A DNA stretch of 64,000 bases from Trogon surrucura (taxonomy: Eukaryota > Chordata > Aves > Trogoniformes > Trogonidae), in assembly GCA_020746105.1 (NCBI GenBank), contig CM036618.1, positions 46,282,514 through 46,346,513 of the forward strand, given 5' to 3'. A program made the translations under genes and the position numbers. Shown here in pieces: positions 12,601 through 25,719 of the stretch (position 1 is the stretch's first letter; every line of letters starts with the position of its first letter). Under the pieces are notes generated by a model. It saw nothing but the letters and a program-made list of their open reading frames with translations. It was not told the DNA's origin and did not search any database.

Positions 12601-12811
12601 GTCCCCAAAACTCTGATCACGGAGGCAGCTTGGATGGTTCTTCTTGTGCAAAAGGTCTCGTCATGAGTGAGCCCAATTGCAGTGCATGGCATCAGAGCCC
12701 TCCTCCACATCTCTTCTGTAGCTCAAAGGGTGTGGCGGCGCTCTTGATACAGAGAAAATATATCCCAGCATTTTCTAATCTTGTAAAGACCATCAGAAGT
12801 AATGCAAACAG
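12601..12811 (+). other. Candidate exon with strong donor, unidentified
   Basis: The right edge is a consensus donor, CAG|GTAAGA, at 12811/12812. Two acceptors are possible on the left: 'ttttgtctcag' ending at 12600, or the stronger 'ctttctctccag' ending at 12532. A plus-strand frame starting at 12555 stays open up to the donor, so the segment could be coding, but the peptide (86 codons, rich in Ser, Pro and Cys) shows no known domain. Orientation and spacing allow it to follow the segment at 11699-11812 in one transcript. Confidence 0.22.
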
Positions 12812-15299
12812 GTAAGATTTTGGTTGTGTGTTATCTTAGAAGGAATAATTGAAAATAATTATATTCTCTGTCACTGTACGACATCTGCATGTTCTTTAGC
12901 ATCTAGGACAACACATAGAAAGGTCTGATGCATTCTCTTCTGCTAGATTTAGGCAAAAATTAAAATTTAGGTGTAGAATCAGATTCTAGGCAAACTTAAC
13001 TTTATATCAATACACGTATCAATACACTTTATCTAATGGAAGAAATTCCAGTTGTAGTATTAAGCATAAGTAAACAAATATAAAGAAATAAATCGAATTT
13101 AAAAGGACGAACAGCTGAGAGGTTTTTTGAGAAGATGAACCCTTTTGAAATTGGAGGAAATACGGTGGTGTGATCCACTTTGATGCTAAAACTTGTCTAT
13201 CGTCTCCTCTGAAAGGGACTGGGCCAAGATCAACGGTGTAAAGAAAGCAGGAGATCCAAGTGAATAAATCAGTACCTGCGGGTCAATGTCGCTCTTTGAA
13301 ACTATTTGCATTTACTCCAGCTGAGGATCTGGTCTGCAAAAAAGGATGAGTACAGTTTAAAAGGTTTAAGCAGGAAGTGCTCTGATCAAAGTACTGTTAT
13401 TATCTAAGGTTATTGAACAAAAATTATCTGAAATAGAGTTTAGAATGAAGAGAGAATGTTTGTCAGAAGAGTTTAAATTGAGATAATTTCACGGAGGGGA
13501 ACTGGGGAAATGCTGAAGTTACCACCAATTGCAGTCATAAAGTATTTTCATTGCTAAATATGATTTATCACTTGCTTTCATTTTTATCATTTCTCATTTA
13601 TATAGCACTAACCACTTTACAAAAATTAATAAAACAGCACATACTGTTAGAACCTTAAAGGCTAACTCAGACGAACATAAAGAGAAATGAAGGGAAGGGA
13701 TGCAATGTCACTTCAATAATGCAATACATACAGCAAGAGACAATCTTTGCTCCAAGGGGTCTTCTGTATGAATAGACAAGGCAGATAAAGGAGCTAATAT
13801 TAATTCCTCAGTTTATGGATGGAGAACTGAGGCACTGAAAAATCAAGGGATTTACCCAAATTGACAAAGAAACTGTGCCTGAACTAGACACTGAATCAAT
13901 TTTCTTCATGCTCTACTTCAATACTTTTCCCTCCCAAAACGCTGATGCATATTAAAATAACATAAACTTTATATAGTATGAATTATTCAGCGAGATCATG
14001 TGAGGCCGAACCTATCTGAGCTTACTCTTAGTTGAGGGTCTGGCACAGTAAGATGTCCAATTAATCCCTACGGTGAAATGATGTAGACTACAACAAGTGT
14101 TAGGGACCAATCCTGTAACTGATTACATAATTTAAAACATATAGATAGCCTTGTTGACATTATTGTATATGAATGGGCTTATGATTAAATGCTTGCATAC
14201 GTTGTATCGACTAGCAACTGGTTGTTAAGAAATTATAATTTATTACTCACATCACACACAACATGCAGTCACGGCCATGACAAACATTTCTATTGTTTAG
14301 AGGGGTCTGAAATATAGAATGAGTAAAAGCTAAATTTCGTAGGTATATTAAATAAGCAAAATTCCAAAGGGTTTCAAAGAAAAGCTTTATTTCAATGAAA
14401 TAGAAAGATCTGGTCATCTGCAGGACTTCAGGAGTTAGCCTTAATCAGCTAAAGGAATTATTGAAAAGAATTCATTTGTTTTCACTACATTTTTCATGCA
14501 ATACAAATAAAAGTAAGTCGGAAAGTTATTGTAAGAAAAAATGTAAAAGGGTTCCAACTTACTCTACTCAGATAAAAGGATTTCTGTTTTATTGGTACAT
14601 CTCAGGATCAAATCTGGTAATGATTTACACTATTTTAAAAAATCCAAATATATACAAGTAATAGAAAGGTATAAAGGATCTAATTATGTAGAAACAACTA
14701 CTCATAATAAAAATAAAAAACCCTCTGCATATGAATTGGCCTTTGCTAGATCCTTTTTTATTAAAAAAATATACTTTTGCTTCTTTTACTAGTAATACTA
14801 CTTGCTCTGATTCTACAGAAAAAAAAAAAAGATTTTGCTACCAACGCCAAAGCAAAATATAAAGCTTGTCTGTATTGATATATTTTTTATGCCTATTCTT
14901 GCCGTTCTCATTGGGAATTCTGCTGCAGGAAGTCCTTCAGCGTAAAACTTTTCAGATTTTCTGCTGAGAAGCTTCAGTGATGCCCTAACTTTGCAAATGG
15001 GAAAAAATACCTCTAATACAGTGTTGTATAAGGAGTTGGATCAATATTTGGCTTTTTTTCTCAGGCTTTTAATTTAAGAGATTTTGGGTGACATTCAATG
15101 AAGTATTGCAATACCTATATATTGAAAACAATAAAATCATAGAAGCTGAAGATGAGAAGACACTAGCTTAACGTCAATACACGCTTGCTCCCAGTGTGAC
15201 AGTTCCTATAGAACAGAGCATGAACAATGTCATTTAAAATTTAGACAAAGCTAGAGAAGCTAATTCCAAAAAATATCTATGCACTAGCTAATGCAGCTA
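12812..15299. other. Unique AT-rich sequence, no feature seen
   Basis: No repeat family, RNA gene or credible exon was recognised. Short A/T homopolymers occur, for example near 14817-14832. Confidence 0.55.
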
Positions 15300-15304
15300 A
15301 ATAC

Positions 15305-15362
15305 ACATATATAACTGTATGTGTGCATATATGTATATATGTGCATGCATATATATATATGA
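15305..15362. repeat. Imperfect (TA)/(TG) microsatellite
   Basis: Alternating TATATG, TGTGCA and ATATAT words make up a degenerate purine-pyrimidine alternating tract that ends in five TA units. Confidence 0.7.
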
Positions 15363-15587
15363 AGCATGCAATAAAACATGGCCCCAGATGATAGTTTCCC
15401 AGGCCTGGCACTTGCTCAGTTCAGGAATGGCTGACTTGTGGTCGCAAAGTTTGTGGCTTGAATAACAGGAAGGACTGACACAATGTCATCTGTTAAATTT
15501 CTGAACAAATTTGGTAATTTTTTTTTGTTGCATTTTCTTGGGGGAAAGATGCTGAAGTGTTTTGTGGAATCTCTGCACAGGGTTAGC

Positions 15588-15638
15588 ACTGCCCAAGGGC
15601 TGGTGATGTTTGTACTCTGTCTGCAATGCACTGCACGG
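15588..15638. repeat. Diverged local duplication, copy 1
   Basis: The segment beginning 'actgcccaagggctggtg' resembles the segment at 16029-16075 ('cctgcccaagtgctggtg'). Both continue with TGTACTCTGT and a similar tail. The copies lie about 440 bp apart in the same orientation. They may be two fragments of an unrecognised old repeat. Confidence 0.4.
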
Positions 15639-16028
15639 GTTTTTATTGTAGCAATTATTGTAGTTCATTAACTTTATTACAGCTGGATTAAAATAAAACA
15701 TGGCTTAACAAACTATAAACTAATAAAACCTGTATTGTTTATTCAAAATGATAACTCTTTAAGAGTCAACCTCTGGGATCATTTAAAAGGACTGACAAAC
15801 AAGTAGAAATTCTTGCAAGGAATGCAAGAAAATGCTCTCCTCAAATGGAGTCCATGCTGGGAGGTGGCAGTGGGGAACACCTAGAATGAGCACCCGTCAC
15901 CACCCTGAGAAATCTGCAGAAAAAGCAGTCAGTTACTTTACATACATATTACAAACATCAGATAACATCCGGGAGTTCAGACAGCCAGCAACTAGAAAGA
16001 AGATGTTCCAAATGTCAGAGATGTCACC

Positions 16029-16075
16029 CTGCCCAAGTGCTGGTGGTACCTGTACTCTGTGTACAAGGTACAGCA
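16029..16075. repeat. Diverged local duplication, copy 2
   Basis: This is the partner of 15588-15638. The shared core is TGCCCAAG(G/T)GCTGGTG followed by TGTACTCTGT, with mismatches in between. Confidence 0.4.
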
Positions 16076-19000
16076 TGAGGTTGCCATGACAAGGGCAAGT
16101 GCAAAATTAGGCTGATGCCTTTCTGACGGAGGTTCAAATATATGATACCTTTATATAATGTTATATTCCCTACCTGGAACATTTTTTAGAGCTCTACTCA
16201 CCCATGTTCAGTTTGACTCAAATTGTAGGGTATATACAATTGCTGGTACATCTGGAATAGTGACAGGAAAATACGATGATGGCCAGAGACCCCAGGGTCT
16301 GTCATGCTAGAAGGAAATCTAAGATCTCAGTAAGTTTAGCAAAATGAAGCCCAGGTGACTGGCTATATATACATCAGGCTGGAAAATGCCTGGGAGAGTG
16401 AAAAGCTATTTACACAGGTTTAAAGCTATTTTGAAAAGACTGACACAAGAACAAATAGGTATAAACTGCCCATGACCAGCTTCAGTTTGGAAACAAGGGG
16501 ATTTATAACCAGGAATGAGGTAAACATCTGAAACAGCCATCCGCTGTTATGTGAAGACAAAACATTATAACTACCTCTAAGCAGCAGCAGCTTGAAATAT
16601 GTCCTGTCTTCCTGGTAGATACAGGATGGATTTAAGTAGCAGGGAGTTTACTTCGCTGACCTGCAGATTTGACACTGCTGTTATCTGAAACTTGGAGGCG
16701 TTGTTGTCGCTATCAGCACTGATCAAGATCTTTTAGTGTTTGTGGCCACTGGCAATGAATGGTATTTGATCTGAAACTTTAAAAAAAAAACCAACAGTAT
16801 AAATTGTTTTGCTAACCAGGTCTATAGTGAGCATGTCTCACTAAAGCCAAAAGATTCTCTAATTGTCTTTCCTGCATTGTACAATTAAATCTGCATACAA
16901 GTTGCCTCTAATATAATTTGTTGCGTACAAATATCAGATCCAATTCTGCCAGCCTTACTTACGTTAAGTAACCCTCAAACAAATAGTTTCTAAGAATACC
17001 CAGTGGAACAACTCACATGAGTAAGTGCTGATACACATGATGAAAGGTGGCAAAGCTTGGCTTGGAATGAGCAAGCACAATGCTTCCCTTTACTATTTTC
17101 GGCCCCCAAAGTAACGCTACCTGAACACTAGTTCATAGCTAGTTGCTAAAAAACTTCTCCTCACATTTGGGCCACCCCTACACGAAGAAATCTCTCTAAG
17201 CAAGTTTATGACTTATTGCTTGATTTTCGCTATTAATGCAGGCAGCTGCAGGTCCCCCTGTGGGACAAAGGTGACAAAGGCAGACCAAGTAACAAATTTT
17301 GGAAGTTGGCTATTTAATAGTACTTTTCAAAAGCTCTCAGCACTAACAGAGTTACTTCATCGTATTACATCTGCAAAGCCAGCTCTGGCACCACCCATCA
17401 TGAGTGCACTTTGAAAGGCCCTCTAGCAGTGAATTATGGATCGCACACCACCTTCCTCGGCAGCTTGTTGAACCAGAGTCATTTATTCAGTTGGTATTGA
17501 GAGTCTGGGGGCATGACAGTACATCTGACCCCTTTTGGGTAAAATTTGATCTGGCATTTCATTTCACGGGCTCAGCCACCAGTCTGTCAAATCTTCATTT
17601 TGCTGGTGCCCACTAGAACTGCTGACGCTTGTCTCTAACTCCTGGTGCTTTCATCTTTCAGCGGCAATAAACATGTCACACTGCTGAGGTGAAACACAAT
17701 CTGGAATTAAATTTACTGCATATAAAATATGGTGCCCTCTTTATTGGTTCAAATACTTGTCACTCATAATTTATTTGAAAGTGTATGGCATTCATGAGGC
17801 AAGAGTGCTGCTGGAAACGGAGGTGGGGGGAGCTGCAGAACTCCGAACCACAGCAGCCTGCAAGAGCTCTTCTTCTCCTTTAACACCCATTTCCCCAGCC
17901 CTTGCCAGTCCTGACTGATATAAACACATCAACTATGATATCAATGCCTCAGCCAATAAACAGTATGTATCTCAGTAAAAACAAGCTCGAGTATGTTTGG
18001 CTGTGCAGCTGCACGTTAGCTGCAAAGTGGCTGGAGGAAGATAACCAGTATTGCTCTCAGAAGAACAAGTGTGTGATGCTTATACGTGTGCGTCTGGGTG
18101 AAGGAAGGGTGGGAAGGATGGGAAGGAGCCAGATTTAGCCCTAGTCCATTTCAAACTCGCTCACCATGCCTTTCCTTCTGGCGCTCAACTTTTTCATGAT
18201 TTATTCCAAATACTGTCGATCAGCTTTAACTAATACGGTTCTTGTATGAAGCACCTCTCTAATCTCTTCAAACACAGATGTGGAAGCGCGGCTTAGAGCA
18301 TGGAGGCCAACAAAAGCACTTTGCCTGTACCAGTGATTAGCTTTGATTGACATAGTACACTTCTGCTTTCACAGGCATACTTTAACACCCATAAATGATT
18401 GTTTTAAAATGAGAAGCACTGGGTAGTGCAGCTCTGGCTTTAGTAAATACGCAGTACAAATGTAATAGCAGATAACTGAGAGAATACAAAACACTTGATA
18501 TTCTTTTCTTGCTTTTCTTTTCCTTTTTCAGAGTTATTGCTTTTTTTGCATCCAGCATTTATTCCTAATTGTCAAAGAAAAATTATGACAATATGTGTTC
18601 CGCCTAAACCTGGACTTTCGGTCCTGTACTATGTGTGCTTCATAGTTATTGTAATAAAAAGCAACAGGAATGATAGTCTGGTTTAGAAAAAATAAGCTAA
18701 TACAGAACTTAAGGGGTTTTTCCTGCTGTAACATACAACTTCACTTGTCTTAAATTGCTGAAAATAAGGAAGGATTAGAAAGAGGCAGTTTCAGGATGTG
18801 TAAAGACATCCAGACTACAAAGCACAGAGTACCAGCAAAAGAATCTTAAATATGTGCAGCAAAAAGCATTTGCAGACAAAAGTTCTGTAGCTAATTGCTT
18901 AATTGCTAATTTTTTCTGGAATCTACTTGATGTATTTATGAATATAGCCATGTGATGCTTGAATACGCACTCAGAAACTAAGTTCTAAATTAGAGATAGT

Positions 19001-20945
19001 ACCCAAAAACTAAAATAACTCACTTCCACCCACCAAGCATTCATAGGCCCCTTATCAATCAACACAGTCGGTTCTTTCTTTCCCCTCGAAGAAAAGCCAT
19101 GCTTTGCTCTATGACCTGTCAACCAGCCAGCCCACATTCTGATGGGACAGCTTGGGAAGCAAGTTACAGTTTTCATTTCCTTCTGCTGATCTCAGCCTCT
19201 TGGTCACACATGAAGGGAGAGGTGTTTTCTTTGGGTATCAAGGAACCAAACCGTTTAAAAGCACATCGATTTGAACCAGCATATAACACTACACTCGAAA
19301 ATGAACTGGAAGTGAGGGCAGACAATGGGGCACAGGCGTAATGAGATCCTGGTGAGAAACACCCATTAACAAGTGAATAGCCACTGTATGCAACAGGTGA
19401 AATTTCCAGGCGATCTTAAGATGCAGATTTGTGTAAGGTGTGTTACCAGTGATCAGTAACCCAATAAGGGAGATACTGCCGACAGAATGGGCTCCTAAGT
19501 ATTTCTGCATTTAGACTATGGTATAAAGACCTGAATGTGCATTTTAGTTACATGGTTTCTTGAAATGATGGGACAGACAGGATTCTTTCCTTCCACTGAG
19601 TAGGATCTAGTGTCAAGCCCAGTCGTGAGACTTCTAGTCCAGTCTGTAAGAGCAAACAGGGCACTACATGTAAAAACTGACACTATACACAGCCACAGTG
19701 AAATAAAAGTAAAATGGAAAGACAGCTGATTGCAGAGTCTCTATTTCAAACAATATCCAGGATTACCTTTACCCTTACGAATAAGGAATTTCAAGTAATG
19801 TACACAAGCTGGGAAGTCATAGACTTGTTTTAATAATTTTGTGAGTCTAAGATTTTTTACACATAAATGTGTTAATTGATAACCTGGTATCTTTGCTACG
19901 GTATCAGCAGGGTAATAAAACCCACGGAGCTTACTAAACTGATACAATTATTTGGGGGATAAAGTCTGTGTTCCAGGTTTCCATACCTGTATGTGTGTGT
20001 GTGCATACGTGTCTATGCACAGGTGTACATGCACCTTCCAGCTTTTTTACATATGCCCATATGCATTCATGGCACAAGAGAAAAAAATTAGGCAAATAAG
20101 TAATTTCTGCTGAATCCAGTGTTTTTAATCTCAGTGAGCAAAGGTTAAATAAATGATAGCAGTGGGAGTGTCTCATTCCCTTCTTTGTTGAACAGCTCCA
20201 CCAAGTTTTGGGGGTTTTTTAATACGTGGTATTGCACACCAGGAGAAAAGAAAAGACGTAACTAAACTAGCATAGATGCTGGGTATTCATGATCTAGTTA
20301 AATAGTTTTCATGGGAATGATTTACACTCCCACGAGGACCAAGGCAGGTTGTATACAGATCTGCACACAGTTTTCTCGTATTGAGAATACAGTCAACATT
20401 ACTGAATAAAAACACAAACAAGACCAAGCATCCACCCTGCAGAAAACAAACATGAATTCTGCTCTGGCAAGGTTCACAGGGTAAAAATCACTATGGCAAA
20501 TTTTGCAAGAATAAATATCAACCTTTTTGCATTTGAAAATGTTCCCGTTCATTCTTTGGCTTTCCTATCAGGCTCCAGGGATACTCAGGACTTGCTGCAC
20601 TTTGCACTTTGTCCAGAAGCTGTTTGGTTACCAATGCCCCTCAGAAAGTGAAGTCTTCTCCGTGAAAACTACATACAATCTGGCTGGGGAGAGAACAGAG
20701 GCCTGAACAGCTCCTTCTCGAACAAAGGATTTCTTAAGTGGAAGAAATTCTCTTCGTCTCGCCTGAGTGCCTGGGCTGACATCCGGGGAAAAAGAAAATC
20801 CTGATCCCATTGTACACTGCTGATGGAGAGTCTTGTGCAGTCTTAATTGTTCTCTGTCTGTCTGCTATCTGACACCGTATACAGAATGGTACATTTCAAG
20901 TCCTCTTCCAATTTTTGTCTTCTGACAGGGATCAAAAATGCCTTT
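16076..20945. other. Unique sequence, no supported gene
   Basis: This is mostly AT-rich single-copy DNA. A short TG-rich stretch lies at about 19987-20003. Open frames here are all under 85 codons and without recognisable domains. Confidence 0.55.
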
Positions 20946-21425
20946 TCATATACGCTCTTCCACATTTAAAACCCATGGCGACCCACTTTTCAGGAAAATC
21001 AGGAAGGTCTCTTCCTCAAAATCCCATGCAGAGGCCCACAGCTCTGCTGTCTCCCAGTCAGATTCAGAATCATTTCCCCCTGGGTCAGTGCTTTGTGTTG
21101 TCCATGACTTGCAAGAGTCCCTGGGTGGGGTTTTCTTCAGTTTCTTTCTCTTGTCTTCGCTGCAGCCCATCCATTTTCCTCCAGCTTTTTCTTTCATCAT
21201 CCGTGCTTGTGCTCTTCTCTTTCTCCTTTCTCTTCCCAGTTCACAGTCTCTCCAACATGCAATTTCACCTTTTTTACATGCTTTTTGCTCTTGTCCAGTC
21301 ACGTCACCTCTCTCCCTTTTCTTTGGCACCTTTGTTTGTTTCCCGTTCTTCTGCCCTTCTTCCCGCAGCAGATTATTGAGAGCTGGGAAACCTGCAGTCA
21401 CGTGCTCTGCCTGATTAGGCAATCT
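20946..21425 (-). other. Open frame with possible acceptor; unidentified exon candidate
   Basis: The minus strand is open for about 158 codons and closes with TGA near 20946. An acceptor-like word (tatcatttcag on the minus strand) sits immediately before the frame at 21425/21424, so it could be a terminal coding exon. The N-terminal half is rich in Lys, Arg and Glu. The C-terminal part is acidic and Trp-rich (NDSESDWETAELWASAWDFE). The first codon of the open stretch is TTG, not ATG; the first internal ATG pair is about 85 codons in. I recognise no family. The plus strand here is strongly pyrimidine-rich, which lowers the stop frequency on both strands: two plus-strand frames of 154-158 codons overlap it. 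Chance openness is therefore the main alternative. Confidence 0.2.
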
Positions 21426-23276
21426 GAAATGATAGCTGATATTTCTTTTTTAAACAAAGACAATTCTCAGTTTTACTTTCTGTGAGGTTAACAGAAACTG
21501 GGTGTATTCACCACCACTTCCCATTTATGGGGCCTGGATATGTTTTCAGGAGCTTAACATTATTAACTTGGCTTTAAAATTTTGGTCATCGTCTCTACTG
21601 CATCAAGATATTATAGATATGAAGTTTTATATGTAGAGTCTTTTTTCTTTCATTTCAAACCTCTACACTGTCTAACCAATGCTAATTTACATCACACAAA
21701 ATACATCAAAACATGATTGAGAAACAGAACTAACTCTGTGCAGTAGTCCACATCAATCTTCAGGAAACAATGGAGGGAAGTTCTACATCACGCATGCTTC
21801 ATTTTCAAGCACACAGATCTCTCAAAAGCCTGTCCTAGCTAGACCAAAAATGCAACCCTAGCAATAGGTTGCAAGCAAACCCTTACTCCCAGTCATTGTG
21901 ACTTTCTCCAGCTGCCACATATTTGGCCATCACCCACTTTCTCTTGTGGGACAGGACTCCAGGCCATAAAATGTCCTACACTTGGTCTCCCTGAGTTTGA
22001 GGTAAGCCATGTGAAAAGGCCCAATGCCTGCCACAGAAAAGAAGAAATTATATAATCTACAGTGTAAACTGAGAGAAAGCTGAATACTGCCTTGTGAGGG
22101 ATGGAGTTCTTTCAAGTTTCAGATTTGCTAAAAATTCTGTCATGTCATGTATCATCTATTTCATGCTCTCTCCCAAAGTTTTGCACCTTTTTTGAGGTTT
22201 GGGCTTGATTCCTGCAATCCTCCAGGAGGGGCAATCATCACGTTTCTGTTTCCTTTATTAGCATTTGTCTTAAAGCCACTAGCACATGTCTAGTTCTCTA
22301 TTTTTTTCAAGACTCCCAGATGTCTATATTTGGCTCCAGCAATCTGTGTTTCAGAGTGTTTGTCATGTGTCAAGTTATAACTTGGAGTATCTAGAACTGA
22401 AGAAATTGGATCCAGCATTCACTAGGGAGGACAGGATAATTTTTCTCAGAAGGAGAAAAGCTAGGTGGCATGTCCCCTGCCCCATTTATTCCCATCTTCC
22501 TTACAAACAGGCTGGCAGAAAGACTCCATGATGAGGTGGCAAAGAAAGGAGATCCACTGGCATTGTGCTCATATTTTGATGTTTCAGCCAGTACAGGCTT
22601 GGACACACTGGGAAAAGATTTGGGTCTAGACAGATCTGGCAAATCTATCTATTACACCTCATCAGCACTCTGCTGTCAGTATGCAGAGTGTAAGGCAGAT
22701 CAGGAGAACTGTTGACTAAGCAGAGTAGGAGATTCATAACCAGTTTTCATTGAACATGGATTATGTAATGTATCTAGGCATTCTCTAGCCTTTTGGTGGG
22801 TTTAAGCATTATTTAATGTAAACCTCAACACTAAAAGAACACACTCATGTTCTTAAATATCTAGCAAATATATTTTAACAAATAATATGGCTTTTTTAAG
22901 AGTCTAGATCCACTTGGCCTCCTAACACCCTCATGGATCATAACAGAATATACGGAACAGCACTGCAGATACAAAGCCATGTGGAAACTTCTGTTCATAT
23001 TACCTTCGACATACTTTGTGCATGTTGTAGTAGTATTCAAGACACGGTGAAGCACACTTCATTGCAAACTAGCAGCATAAGATGACACTGAAGGCCTGTG
23101 GTTTCCCATCACACTTCATGGAGTGTGCACCATGCTGAAATATAGGCAAACGTACCTTCACTTGAATTAACCTTAATTAGCCAGATAAAATCTAGCCAGA
23201 TTAAGTTTATGCTACTCAGTCATGAATCACATAACTGTAGTGGCTCTTTAGCAATACTTAGCAAACTAAACATTGA
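21426..23276. other. Unique sequence, no feature seen
   Basis: No transposon, RNA gene or convincing exon pair was found. Confidence 0.55.
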
Positions 23277-23361
23277 TGTATGTCTATAAGCATGTGTGTC
23301 TGTAGGTATGTGTGTATTTCTGCATATACCCATGTGTGTTTGTGTGCTCGTGTATATGTCA
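23277..23361. repeat. Degenerate (TG)n-rich tract
   Basis: The words TGTATG, CATGTGTGTC and GTGTGTTTGTGTGC recur over about 85 bp. It looks like an old, interrupted TG microsatellite. Confidence 0.65.
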
Positions 23362-24390
23362 CAACAAGAATTAGAAATGTTGCCCCAAAAGTGTCTGTGT
23401 TGAATCAGTTACAGTGCTGATTATCAAACTACAGGTATGTTTTTGAAAGCATGGTTTGGTTTCATATTCACCACAGCCTGGATCTGAGTTTTTATTTGTG
23501 GACTTTCTCCACAGAGGAATGAGATGGATGTAGAAGAAAAAGATCAATTTTTAAATTGTTGCTTTGCCTACAGTATTCTTACAGCATTTGTGGACATTGA
23601 TCAAATCTTAAGGTTCCATTATAAAAATACCATAATTTTTTTATTTTTTACAGAAAAGGAAATAAATCTTTCAAGAAGATGATCGCTTAATCACAGGGAA
23701 AAAAGTGAGACTAATGCCTAGGAGTTTGGTGATTAAGAGAGAACAGAACAGAGGACTGGATAGCTTCAAGTGGTGCTGGGCAATTTTTGCCTCAGTACAG
23801 ACTGATGGCGATGGAGAGTCTGTGGGGCAGAACCTGACTCATTCCAGCCCATTTTCCCTGAATTAACTATCATCGTATTACTTCTGGCAAAACCAGTGAT
23901 GACAGCACAGGAAGAACACATAGTGCCTAGCCAACAGATAGCCCAGACTGGAATACTAAAAGCAGATTAAAGTTGAGCCTTGAAGTTGGTCTATGTTTTG
24001 CAGGGGTTAGCTGGGCTCCTAGTCATCTTGAAGCACTGCAATGATGGTCACGAATGTGGCTTCCTCTGTCCCAACCATTGTAACACAACTGGCCCAACCA
24101 AGTTTGATTATTTACAAGTCTAGTGCAACATAATCTAATGATACTTTCAAAAATGACTTTTCAGACAGGTTCTTAAGGCAGGTAGGTAAATTATCAAAAA
24201 AAATCACTGTTGCAGGTGGTGGTAGTTGTCACCTCCCTCAGAAAAAGTCTGGTATTACTTAAAAAGATGAATCTTCTCTCCCTTCCCTATGTATGAACCA
24301 TTTTCTTTATCAGGAATGAAACACCAACGCAGAGCAGGAATTACATTACTGGTACTATAAATGAGACTGCTTTCTTATCATGTTTTCTAG

Positions 24391-24475
24391 GGAATGTTCA
24401 TGGTCTACAGTTATCCTAAGGACAGAAAAAGTTCACAAGGATCTTCTTACTATTGAAGATCTTCCTGAGCAGAAG
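24391..24475 (+). other. Candidate 85-nt internal exon, unidentified
   Basis: A pyrimidine-rich acceptor (tttcttatcatgttttctag, ending at 24390) and a donor (AAG|GTATGG at 24475/24476) frame this segment at a normal exon size. One frame, entered after a single base, is open through the whole segment and into the donor (residues include TEKVHKDLLTIEDLPEQK). The other two plus frames are interrupted or less exon-like. I do not recognise the peptide. No partner exon with matching phase is evident nearby, so the call rests on the splice-site pair plus one open frame. Confidence 0.2.
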
Positions 24476-24989
24476 GTATGGACACAATGCCAACCACTAA
24501 CAATATGGTCCCTGGGAACAGAAACCCTTTAGGTCCCATACAGCTCTTCAGCCTGGAAGCATACGTCACTCCATGATGCATTGCACATTCTGGCACTATT
24601 TAGGCTTTTTTCTTAGACCTTTGGTCCTGTAGCCATGTTTTACAACTAGATCTTCACTTTCAGTTCAGAAAACCTTCCCAGCCCCCGTATTGCAGCTCTT
24701 TCCAGTACTGCAGCTCTACAGGTTCAGAAATCACTAAATTATATTAGCTCATACTCTGAAAGAAATCTCACGATTCTGGGGAGATCTTACCCATGATGTC
24801 TGAAATGTGCAGCGGTCATTTGTACACTGAAAAAAAAACCCAAACCTTTTTGCCCTTAGTGCCTCTACTGCTCTCGGACTTTAATTCAAATAACTGACAA
24901 AACAACCCATATGTGCCCCTACCCTCATCCAAAAGAGACCAGAGTCTCCTGGTGTTTGTGGTGTTTGGCCTTTTGACTGTTTAGCTGAC

Positions 24990-25113
24990 AAAATAAATGG
25001 TGCTTGTTGGCATGGTCTAGCGGTGCACCTGGCATCACTAGGTTTATGGTTGGACTCAATGATCTTAAAGGTCTTTTCCAACCTAAATGATTCTGTGGTT
25101 CTATGATTCTATA
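24990..25113 (+). mobile_element. CR1 LINE, very short 3' tail
   Basis: Only the last 100 bp or so of a CR1 copy is clear: 'ggttggactcaatgatctta', 'aaggtcttttccaaccta', then ATTCTGTGG, TTCTATGAT and TCTATAAC as the degenerate terminal repeat. The left edge is uncertain and could lie anywhere from 24990 to 25050. Confidence 0.85.
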
Positions 25114-25719
25114 ACACACGTTCCTGGCTTGGAGGAGGTATGCCTCCACAGCACTCCTCTGGGGCCAGTTTGCACTGCTCCGTGGTCTTCATCTATATCC
25201 CCAAGCCCTGGTAACCCCAGCTGTGGGTTCTTCTGCAGAAGCACTGGGACATGCTGGTGTCACCTTCGGTTCTCCCAGTCCATAAACACTTTGCTACACG
25301 TTAGTGATCATCATGGCTTTCCCTGCTGTGATGTGTCTCCAGCAACAAGGACTAGAGCTCTGTCTGGTAAAGGATGGAAACTACAACAGGGTTTTCACTA
25401 GACAACTGTCAGCTTATTTACAAGCTGTGTATTAGTTAATATAATTAAGGCATTGATGCTGTAAATTAAATAGTATAGAAGACATTTTGCTGGCATAGGA
25501 TCCACAAAATGTTTTCCATATTCTTGCTTATGAAGCATGAAAAATGAACAAAATGTACAAATTAGAAGTCAAGATGCTCAGAGCTGCTGAAGGGCTTTAC
25601 CAGTAGCGTATTATCTCTGTTCTGAGGAACTTTCAGGACATTTCCATAATAGATAGTTACAAACTTTTCTTCCTTCCTTTCCTTCCCTTTTTTTTAAGTG
25701 ATAGCTGCCAAATTTCATA
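25114..25719. other. Unique sequence with a TTCC-rich patch
   Basis: No gene is supported. A short pyrimidine run with TTCC units lies at about 25669-25697. Confidence 0.5.
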
